The notes under the pieces were generated by a model. It saw only the letters and a list, made by a program, of their open reading frames with translations, did not search any database and was not told the DNA's origin. DNA of 44,430 bases from Fusobacterium sp. DD2 (GTDB taxonomy: Bacteria > Fusobacteriota > Fusobacteriia > Fusobacteriales > Fusobacteriaceae). Positions 38,458 through 44,430 of the stretch are shown here, in pieces. Positions within the stretch are counted from its first letter, which is position 1; the number at the start of each line of letters is the position of its first letter. A program made the translations under genes and the position numbers. The DNA lies in assembly GCF_018205345.1 (NCBI RefSeq), contig NZ_JADRHM010000012.1:1-44430 (forward strand). Direction: 5' to 3'.

Positions 38458-38988
38458 ATGAAGGTCAACGAGTTGATTAGACACAGGCGAAAACAGCTAG
38501 GTTTAACACTAAAAGATGTGGCCAAGGAGTTGGGAGTTTCTGAGAGTTTAATTTCAAGATACGAATCCAATGACGTCAAAAATATGGGAATCGATAAAAT
38601 AGTACCATTAGCAAAAGTACTAAAATGTTCCCCAAAATATCTGATGGGTTGGGATGCAGATCCTGAGGATGGACACTCAAAATTATTAAACAAAGCAATT
38701 GACAAGATTAAATCTTTAGGACTAGGAATCGAGGAAATTAATCAATCTGGAAACTACATAATCACAAAAGATGGTATGGAGGTGAGAACACTGCATGAGC
38801 AGGACATAATAGATCTTTACAATAAAAAAGGTGACACACTTGAATTGTTAGACTTTAAACCTGCTTCACAGCGTTTCAGATGGGTTGCAAGAAACGCAAG
38901 AAAGATGTCAGATGATGATTTACAACTATTACAGAATCTAATGAGAAGAGCTTTCAATGACATCGATTTTGACGATGACGACGATTAG
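38458..38988 (+). CDS. CI-like repressor (Xre HTH, no peptidase domain)
   Basis: 176 aa. N-terminal helix-turn-helix (LGLTLKDVAKELGVSESLISRYESN, residues 15-37) and a variable C-terminus with an acidic end (DIDFDDDDD). There is no S24 self-cleavage domain. The next gene encodes an ImmA-like protease, so inactivation probably occurs by that protease, as known for the ImmR/ImmA pair of ICEBs1. RBS AAGGAGG is 5 bases upstream. Confidence 0.9.
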   Translation: MKVNELIRHRRKQLGLTLKDVAKELGVSESLISRYESNDVKNMGIDKIVPLAKVLKCSPKYLMGWDADPEDGHSKLLNKAIDKIKSLGLGIEEINQSGNYIITKDGMEVRTLHEQDIIDLYNKKGDTLELLDFKPASQRFRWVARNARKMSDDDLQLLQNLMRRAFNDIDFDDDDD

Positions 38989-39000
38989 GAGGAACTGATA

Positions 39001-39675
39001 TTGATTTACTCATTCAATCCTGATTATCGAGGGGCCACACAGTTGGCCCACTTGATAATTACGATAATGCACAATGATACTTTACCAATTGACATTGATG
39101 GTATCATAAAAAAATTCTCTGATATTAAGACTATGAGTTTTAAAAAATTCAGTAAAAAAATGGGGATGACTTACCAACAAATAGCTGAGAATTTCGGTTC
39201 TGCTGAGGCATTTACTATTTATGATGATCTTTTGAAAAAATATCTGATAGTTTATAACGAAACATTAGATGAGAGATCTCAAAGATGGTGTAAAGGGCAT
39301 GAATTAGGTCACATATTAATGATGCATCTTGAAAAGGAGGACTACGATATAATCCACTATAATAGTGGCCAACATCCGTATGAAAAGGAGGCCAATGCAT
39401 TTGCGAAAAATTTATTATGCCCATTCCCTGTGATAACAGCATTAAAAGAAATAAAAGGAGATGATGTAATAAACCCTTTTAACATTTCAGAAATATTCAA
39501 TATAAATTTAAAGCCGGCAACATATATCTATAATCATTACAGTAAACTATATTACGCACCAAAAGATAAATTTATAGAAGGCCAGTTTAAAGATTATATT
39601 GAAAATCACTATATTGGTGTTTTCGGTCTTTTAATGGAGAAGATAGACGAGAATCATCATGAATTGTATAATTAA
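39001..39675 (+). CDS. ImmA/IrrE-family metalloprotease
   Basis: 224 aa from a TTG start with TTAGGAGGAACTG. Zinc motif HELGH at residues 100-104 (CKGHELGHILMMHL) and a third ligand Glu in EKEANAFAKNLLCP near 128-133. This is the DUF955/ImmA fold. It should cleave the upstream repressor to induce the prophage. The two genes are 12 bases apart. Confidence 0.92.
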   Translation: MIYSFNPDYRGATQLAHLIITIMHNDTLPIDIDGIIKKFSDIKTMSFKKFSKKMGMTYQQIAENFGSAEAFTIYDDLLKKYLIVYNETLDERSQRWCKGHELGHILMMHLEKEDYDIIHYNSGQHPYEKEANAFAKNLLCPFPVITALKEIKGDDVINPFNISEIFNINLKPATYIYNHYSKLYYAPKDKFIEGQFKDYIENHYIGVFGLLMEKIDENHHELYN

Positions 39676-39682
39676 TTAACAA

Positions 39683-39763
39683 TTAATAAAAAAGCCCTCC
39701 AGCACTGTTGCCGCAGTACTGGAAGGCAGGTGAGTGTGATACATAATATACCACGTTTTGCAT
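39683..39763 (-). ncRNA. Candidate minus-strand small RNA upstream of integrase
   Basis: Predicted from a promoter at 39770-39798 (minus) to a terminator at 39688-39727. An ATG falls at the predicted start (39763) and opens 26 codons ending in the T run (MQNVVYYV...AGGLFY). No ribosome binding site for this ORF. It is transcribed against the leading part of the integrase upstream region. Confidence 0.45.
39688..39727 (-). terminator. Intrinsic terminator, minus strand
   Basis: Imperfect 14-bp stem GCCTTCCAGTACTG / CAGTGCTGGAGGGC (minus) with loop CGGCAA and a T6 run. On the plus strand it has no T run and is a plain hairpin, so it would mainly stop minus-strand transcription before the ImmA gene end. 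Confidence 0.75.
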
Positions 39764-39769
39764 ATGTAT

Positions 39770-39798
39770 ATTTTACCACACTCTTTATTTTAACACAA
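39770..39798 (-). promoter_or_regulatory. Minus-strand promoter upstream of integrase
   Basis: -35 TTGTGT (39793-39798), 17-base spacer, -10 TAAAAT (39770-39775). Points away from integrase, toward the small terminator. Confidence 0.5.
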
Positions 39799-39819
39799 TA
39801 AAAAAGGAGTTGGTGAGCT

Positions 39820-40827
39820 ATGAGAAATCCGAACGGATTTGGATGCGTTTATAAATTCAATCCTAAATTTAAAAAATTAAGAAAACCCTGGGTGGCAAAA
39901 GCAAGTGTAAATATTCAGGGTGAACGACAGAAACAAAAGACAATTGGCTATTATGCCACAAAAGCTGAGGCACTGGAAGCACTTATCGCATATCAGAAGG
40001 ATCCTGCTATGCTGGACAACGCAAAGATTACAGTGGATGATGTTTATAAGCTATATATGAAAGAACAGGAAATGAAGGTATCAGAAAGCAGATATAAAAA
40101 TATTGGATACCAGTACAACCATTTTGAACCTATCAAAAATCTTCCGATTACTTCTTTGACACCTATGCAGCTGCAAGCATTTATGGATGGGATAAAACGT
40201 AGTACAGCAACTAAGAGTATGTGTAAGAGTATTCTTAAAGGAATTTATAAACAGGCTATGAAAATGCAGATAGTAACAGAGGATCCAACCAATTTGCTGG
40301 AGATAGGAAAGCACGAAGATGTAATACAAAGAAAAGTATTTTCATACAAAGAAAGGGAGTATTTATGGAATAACTTAGACACTCCAATTGCTAAACACCT
40401 GATAGTGTTGATATACACAGGAATGAGAATACAGGAGTATCTGAAATTAAGACTGAAAGACTATGATCAGACTGAGAACACAATCAGGACCGGAAGTAAA
40501 ACCGAAGCAGGAAAGAACAGACTAATCCCAGTCCATTCTAAAATAAGAACATTACTACTTAATATTCTGATTAATAGAGAGAATGAAGTATCGTATGCTA
40601 TCTTCAGACGACGTTTAATAGCCTTTTGTAAGGATAACAATACAATTATGCAGGAACATACCATACATGATACCCGTCACACGTTTGCAAGCATGTTAAG
40701 TGCTGCCGGAGCAAATGAAGTGGCTGTGACTCGTATCATAGGTCATACAGATATTGCTACTACGAATAAAGTATATGTACATAAAGAACTGGAGGATTTA
40801 AAAAATGCTGTTGAATTGCTTAATTAA
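39820..40827 (+). CDS. int: Tyrosine recombinase (integrase)
   Basis: 335 aa. SAM-like N-terminal core-binding domain, then catalytic domain: Arg203 in YTGMRIQEYL, HDTRH with His283 and Arg286, His309 in GHTDIATT and Tyr319. The lysine is probably near 228-232. An N-terminal arm-binding domain (GFGCVYKFNP, KQKTIGYYATKAEA) is present. Length and order match phage integrases. The gene lies directly at the prophage/host boundary with a good AAGGAG site. Confidence 0.94.
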   Translation: MRNPNGFGCVYKFNPKFKKLRKPWVAKASVNIQGERQKQKTIGYYATKAEALEALIAYQKDPAMLDNAKITVDDVYKLYMKEQEMKVSESRYKNIGYQYNHFEPIKNLPITSLTPMQLQAFMDGIKRSTATKSMCKSILKGIYKQAMKMQIVTEDPTNLLEIGKHEDVIQRKVFSYKEREYLWNNLDTPIAKHLIVLIYTGMRIQEYLKLRLKDYDQTENTIRTGSKTEAGKNRLIPVHSKIRTLLLNILINRENEVSYAIFRRRLIAFCKDNNTIMQEHTIHDTRHTFASMLSAAGANEVAVTRIIGHTDIATTNKVYVHKELEDLKNAVELLN

Positions 40828-40838
40828 ATAATCTCTTC

Positions 40839-40885
40839 GGTAATCTTATGGTAATCTTACGGAGAAGTATTTAAGGGCAATCTTA
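40839..40885. repeat. Possible integrase arm-type sites near attR
   Basis: GGTAATCTTA at 40839-40848 and 40850-40859 (11 bp apart) and a variant GGCAATCTTA at 40876-40885, right after int. Repeats like these are common arm sites of phage integrases. The core site is expected between here and 41119, but the second copy lies outside the window so it cannot be placed. Confidence 0.5.
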
Positions 40886-40931
40886 CAAGTATCTAACAGA
40901 TTTATCTAAAATAATACAGTAACAAAAAATG

Positions 40932-40976
40932 AAAAAAGCTAGTAGAATAGGGCATTTGCTCTATACCTACTAGCTT
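40932..40976 (-). terminator. Probable hslU terminator
   Basis: Minus strand: 10-bp stem AAGCTAGTAG / CTACTAGCTT with an inner imperfect stem, followed by TTTTTT. It is 144 bases after the hslU stop. Confidence 0.75.
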
Positions 40977-41119
40977 CTCTACTATATAAAACATCTTGGG
41001 GAAAGATTTTATGCTCTTATAGTAACATCTAAATGTGACGCCCATGTGATATTTTTCAGAAAAATATAATTTATTTAAATTTATTTTAGATTAGTGAAAT
41101 TATTTTTCAAAAATACAAT

Positions 41120-42439
41120 TTATAAAATAAATTTATCTATATTTTCTTCCTGAATTTCATCCTTAAATATCTTTCTTATATACTTAGGATCTATAACAAT
41201 TTTCTTAGGCTCATCATATGGAGCTTCATACATAACCTCTCTCAATATTTCCTCAACAATAGTTGCGAGTCTTCTTGCTCCTATATTTTCTATCTTATCA
41301 TTCATCTCAGCAGTAAGTTCAGCAATCTTTTCAATTCCTGCCTTTGTAAATGAAAGATCCACGTTATCAGTTGCAAGCATAGCTTTGTATTGATCTAAAA
41401 GACTATATTCTACATCTGTTAATATTTTTATAAAATCTTTTTTCTCAAGTTTTTTAAGTTTTACTCTAATTGGAAATCTTCCTTGAAGTTCTGGCATCAA
41501 ATCAGATGGTGAACTTTGAGAAAATGCTCCTGCTGCAATAAAAAGAATATGCTCAGTTTTTACAGGGCCATATTTAGTCATTACAGTAGTTCCCTCTACT
41601 ATTGGTAAAATATCTCTTTGTACACCTTGACGAGACACATCTCCCTTACTGTTTCCGTCAGACTCAGCTATCTTATCTATCTCATCTATAAATATAATTC
41701 CATTACTTTCAACATTTTCTATAGCATCTTGAACTAAAGTATCATAATCAAGCTTTTTCTCCATCTCTTCTTCTAAGAATATTGAGATTGCTTTTTTTAC
41801 TGTTGTATAAAGTTTCTTATTTTTTCCAGCTAAGTTTGCCATCTGATCTAAGAAACTGTCAAAGGCGTTTTCATCGTCTCCACCAGACACTACCTCTACC
41901 ATTGGAAAATCAAGGTCTTTTCTTACAGCTTCTATCTCTATTTCCATATCGTCGCATTTTCCACTTTTTATTTTTTCCTTAGCCTCTTCAAATTTCTTAT
42001 CTGAAATCTTATCCAGTGGATTTATTATCTTTGCAACTTTTTCAATTACTGAATCATATACTGTCTCTTTTAGCTCTTCAAATTTTGCATCTTTCATCTT
42101 TGTAATAGTAACTGCTAGCAGATCCTTTATAATGCTTTCTACATCTTTTCCAACATACCCAACTTCAGTATATTTTGTAGCTTCCACTTTAATAAAAGGT
42201 GCATCTGCGATTTTTGCTATTCTTCTTGCTATCTCTGTCTTTCCCACTCCAGTTGATCCAATCAAAATGATATTTTTAGGAGTTATCTCCCTTCTCATAT
42301 TTTCATCTTCTATCATTTTTCTTCTATCTCTGTTACGTAGAGATATAGCAACATTTTTCTTAGCCTCATCCTGAGATACAATGTATTTATCTAATTCTTC
42401 TACAATTTTTTTAGGTGTTAAATGTTTATTTATCTCCAT
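41120..42439 (-). CDS. hslU: HslU ATPase (ClpY) of the HslUV protease
   Basis: 439 aa from ATG at 42439 with AAGGAGAAAATT upstream; E. coli HslU has 443. Walker A GSTGVGKT (61-68), GYVG pore loop (94-97), an I-domain rich in Glu/Lys, Walker B with FIDEIDKI, and the SPSDLMPELQGRFPIRV segment. The C-terminal DKFIL is the tail that docks HslV in other species. No hslV gene lies within the window on either side. It has its own promoter. Confidence 0.95.
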   Translation of the reverse strand: MEINKHLTPKKIVEELDKYIVSQDEAKKNVAISLRNRDRRKMIEDENMRREITPKNIILIGSTGVGKTEIARRIAKIADAPFIKVEATKYTEVGYVGKDVESIIKDLLAVTITKMKDAKFEELKETVYDSVIEKVAKIINPLDKISDKKFEEAKEKIKSGKCDDMEIEIEAVRKDLDFPMVEVVSGGDDENAFDSFLDQMANLAGKNKKLYTTVKKAISIFLEEEMEKKLDYDTLVQDAIENVESNGIIFIDEIDKIAESDGNSKGDVSRQGVQRDILPIVEGTTVMTKYGPVKTEHILFIAAGAFSQSSPSDLMPELQGRFPIRVKLKKLEKKDFIKILTDVEYSLLDQYKAMLATDNVDLSFTKAGIEKIAELTAEMNDKIENIGARRLATIVEEILREVMYEAPYDEPKKIVIDPKYIRKIFKDEIQEENIDKFIL

Positions 42440-42515
42440 AATTTTCTCCTTCTTGAATCTATTCATTCAAAACTATTATTTTCTTCTCTCTATTTTTCTC
42501 TACATATATTATACC

Positions 42516-42544
42516 ATTATAAGATAATTTAAATTATTCATCAA
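42516..42544 (-). promoter_or_regulatory. hslU promoter
   Basis: Minus strand: -35 TTGATG (42539-42544), 17-base spacer, -10 TATAAT (42516-42521). About 80 bases upstream of the start codon. A second TATAAT follows closely. Confidence 0.65.
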
Positions 42545-42599
42545 ACAATAGCATATTTTACATCAAAAATCAATATTTTACTACCCTATATAATAACAC

Positions 42600-42629
42600 A
42601 AAAAAGGGATTCTTCATACAGAATCCCTT
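42600..42629 (-). terminator. brnQ terminator
   Basis: 9-bp stem AAGGGATTC / GAATCCCTT with 8-base loop, followed on the minus strand by a T run. Sits 7 bases after the brnQ stop and separates it from hslU. Confidence 0.85.
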
Positions 42630-42635
42630 CTAAAA

Positions 42636-43988
42636 TTATCTATCTACTTTACAAACTACCTGAACCTTTTTGAATCTGGCTCCTATTTTAAAAATAATTG
42701 CAAATAAAATACTTGGGAAAACCCATGCAAGTCCATAATCTTCTAAAGGAAGAACTGCATATATAGCTTCCATTGCAGCTATAATTTCAGCTACAAGATC
42801 ACTATTTTGAAGTACTCCTATACTTGGAGCAAATCCCACTGTCATTTCAATAAATCCAACTATTCCTGCACCTATTACTCCACCAATAAACACTGCTCTT
42901 TCTTCTATATGCTTTCTAAAGAAGTTTAAGAAGATAAGCACAATAGCTATTGGATATAGGAATGTAAGAATTGGAGCTGCTATCTTAACAATACTGTCTA
43001 CACCAAAAGTAGCAAAGGCAAAGCTCACTGCCACATTTACAATTACAACTTTTTTATAGCTTACTTTAAGCATGTTCTTGAAATAATCTCCGACTGTTGC
43101 TGTAAGTCCAATTGCTGTAGTCAGACATGCTCCAGCTACACAGATACCAAGAATTGCATTTCCTTTTACTCCTAAAAGCTGTCTTACTATTGCATTTAGA
43201 AGCTGTGTAGTTCCATGATTTTCAAGTACTCCTGTCGCAGTAGCACCAATATATAATATTCCACAATACACTATTGCAAGTCCACATACTGCTATTCCAC
43301 TTGCCTTTAATAAAAATGTAAACTGTTCTTTTCTACTAAGTTTGTTTTTTGAATTGATACTCTTTAAAATGATACTTGCAAATATTATTGCAGCTAAAGT
43401 ATCCATAGTCTGATATCCGCTGTAAAATCCAAATCTGAAATTGTTAACTGTATTTAGATCTGCTATCTCTCCCATTGGAGTCATAACTCCCTTACAGATT
43501 ATTATAGCAAGAACTATTAGCAGAATAGGTGTCAGTATCTTTCCTATTCTTTCAATTACACTACTTTCCTTTAAGCAGAAAAGCAGAACAAATCCAAAAT
43601 ATATAATTAAAAATAGATATTTTATCCAATGATTGTCAGCAACTACATGTGGTGTTACCATGATTTCAAAGGCAGTTGCTCCTGTTCTCGGTATAGCAAG
43701 ACAAGGACCTATAGCCAAAATCAAAACTGTATTAAATATTTTACTGAACATTGGTGATACCTTATCTGAAAAGTGATCCAGTTTGGTTCCAGCAAATCCA
43801 GAAGCGATTATTCCCATGAGCGGAAAACCAATCCCTGTAATGCAAAATCCTAAAGCTGCCAGCTTCCAACTGTCTCCCACTGCATAACCAACTGATGGTG
43901 GAAATATTAAGTTTCCAGCTCCAAATAGCATTGCAAATAGGGCAAATCCCGTCAATACAACATCTTTTGTCTTATAAATTGTTCTCAC
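42636..43988 (-). CDS. brnQ: Branched-chain amino acid transporter BrnQ (LIVCS family)
   Basis: 450 aa from a GTG, with an AAAGGA site at 9 bases. Starts MRTIYKTKDVVLTGFALFAM then FGAGNLIFPPSVGYAVGD, the signature at the start of LIVCS carriers. About 12 predicted membrane segments with typical ends (VAFAEMTV-like VGFIEMTVGFAPSIG). Imports Leu, Ile and Val with Na+ or H+. Host gene, not phage. Confidence 0.94.
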   Translation of the reverse strand: MRTIYKTKDVVLTGFALFAMLFGAGNLIFPPSVGYAVGDSWKLAALGFCITGIGFPLMGIIASGFAGTKLDHFSDKVSPMFSKIFNTVLILAIGPCLAIPRTGATAFEIMVTPHVVADNHWIKYLFLIIYFGFVLLFCLKESSVIERIGKILTPILLIVLAIIICKGVMTPMGEIADLNTVNNFRFGFYSGYQTMDTLAAIIFASIILKSINSKNKLSRKEQFTFLLKASGIAVCGLAIVYCGILYIGATATGVLENHGTTQLLNAIVRQLLGVKGNAILGICVAGACLTTAIGLTATVGDYFKNMLKVSYKKVVIVNVAVSFAFATFGVDSIVKIAAPILTFLYPIAIVLIFLNFFRKHIEERAVFIGGVIGAGIVGFIEMTVGFAPSIGVLQNSDLVAEIIAAMEAIYAVLPLEDYGLAWVFPSILFAIIFKIGARFKKVQVVCKVDR

Positions 43989-44060
43989 TTCCTTTTTTCC
44001 TTTGATTTACTTATCTCCTCTATGCACTATACCAATTTTTTATACATATAAGATTGATAA

Positions 44061-44089
44061 ATTATACCACCTTTTACTGACCCAGTCAA
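44061..44089 (-). promoter_or_regulatory. brnQ promoter
   Basis: Minus strand: -35 TTGACT (44084-44089), 17-base spacer, extended -10 TGGTATAAT (44061-44069). About 70 bases upstream of the GTG. The further upstream stretch to 44270 is AT-rich and I see nothing more in it. Confidence 0.8.
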
Positions 44090-44295
44090 TCCCAAAATCA
44101 TATAAATTGATATTTTATGGCCGTTTTCAATATCTTTCATACATAATTAACACTTCATATAAAATAGTCCTAAATTTTTGTACTGAAATTTAATATTTTT
44201 TTGTCTTTTTCAATTTATATACACCAATAAATTTTTTTATTTCATTTTTCTCTTGAAAAGCCTTTCATATTTAAAGGTTATTTCTCTCTCTTATA

Positions 44296-44369
44296 GTGAA
44301 CTACTCACCACCTAAAGAGGTGAGAGCTTCGTAATTACTCATCAGAGTAATTCTAAAGAAGTTTGATAG
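44296..44369 (-). ncRNA. omega-RNA-like 3' end of an IS200/IS605 element
   Basis: On the minus strand, the sequence GAAGCTCTCACCTCTTTAGG and the end GTAGTTCAC (44296-44330) form the hairpin at the right end of IS605-type tnpB elements, whose RNA guides TnpB. A second hairpin AATTACTC/GAGTAATT is at 44333-44352. The guide would be the flanking bases from 44295 down to about 44276. Identification is by recall of the motif and needs checking. Confidence 0.6.
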
Positions 44370-44430
44370 TTAAGCTATCCTTATTCTTGCAGGTGTGTCC
44401 ACTACACCCCTACTGTATAGGACTTCTAAA
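44370..44430 (-). CDS. TnpB C-terminus (partial, cut by window edge)
   Basis: Open frame of 19 codons plus TAA (44370-44372) on the minus strand, continuing past the right edge: ...LEVLYSRGVVDTPARIRIA. Placed directly upstream of the omega-RNA-like hairpin, as tnpB is. Too short for a firm family call; the context gives most of the support. Confidence 0.5.
   Translation of the reverse strand, partial: LEVLYSRGVVDTPARIRIA

Noticed and set aside
38442-38705. Minus-strand 87-codon frame over the repressor gene
   Set aside because: Overlaps the repressor, with no promoter or ribosome binding site.
41782-41982. Plus-strand frame within hslU
   Set aside because: Shadow of hslU in another frame.

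Overview
This window is an almost complete temperate phage genome integrated in an AT-rich bacterial chromosome, with host DNA at the right end. The low GC, strong AGGAGG-type ribosome binding sites and the hslU and brnQ host genes suggest Fusobacteriota (Fusobacterium-like); a low-GC Firmicute cannot be excluded without a search. The phage is a mosaic myovirus: a lambda-type head (Nu1/gpA-type terminase, gpB-type portal, ClpP-like protease, gpD decoration, gpE capsid, gpZ-like protein) joined to a P2-type contractile tail (FI sheath, FII tube, E/E', tape measure, X, D, V, U, W, J, I, H).

Layout, in the direction of transcription. The lysogeny module lies at 38.0-40.8 kb: rightward repressor, ImmA-like protease and tyrosine integrase, and leftward Cro-like protein and antirepressor. 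A consensus leftward promoter and a rightward repressor promoter share the 38.27-38.46 kb region, which has repeated TTGA-N6-TCAA operators. From there the leftward early operon (38-21.1 kb) carries small unknown genes, a DUF2800 nuclease, a DUF2815 protein, a family A DNA polymerase, a DUF3310 protein, a cluster of small membrane proteins, SSB, a dUTPase-like protein, a two-domain sliding-clamp-like protein split by an in-frame amber codon, a VapE-type primase/helicase, an iteron-like AT-rich stretch, a VRR-NUC nuclease, a SNF2 helicase and a RinA/ArpU-like late regulator. Then come a late promoter, a leader with an intrinsic terminator, and the packaging/head/tail operon (20.9-0 kb, all minus). 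The tail fibre gene is cut by the left edge. No lysis genes are seen, so they and the left attachment site probably lie beyond that edge.

The most unusual points are: (1) an HsdM-type methyltransferase plus a half-size HsdS, without HsdR, inside the packaging operon between terminase and portal; (2) a sliding-clamp-like protein that appears to keep only the second and third beta-clamp domains and has one TAG codon between them; (3) a T TTT TTG slippery site that would make a P2-like E/E' fusion; (4) a late-operon leader with promoter, 5' hairpin, leaderless ORF and terminator; (5) two candidate small RNAs; (6) a perfect 75-bp tandem duplication in the tape measure gene; (7) several genes broken by single lesions (the gpD start, the clamp, and an ORF at 34962-35231).

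To the right of the integrase lie probable integrase arm sites, the hslU terminator, hslU, brnQ with its own promoter and terminator, and, at the very edge, the 3' end of an IS200/IS605-type element (TnpB C-terminus and omega-RNA-like hairpins, minus strand). All family assignments are from reading motifs and gene order; no database search was run.
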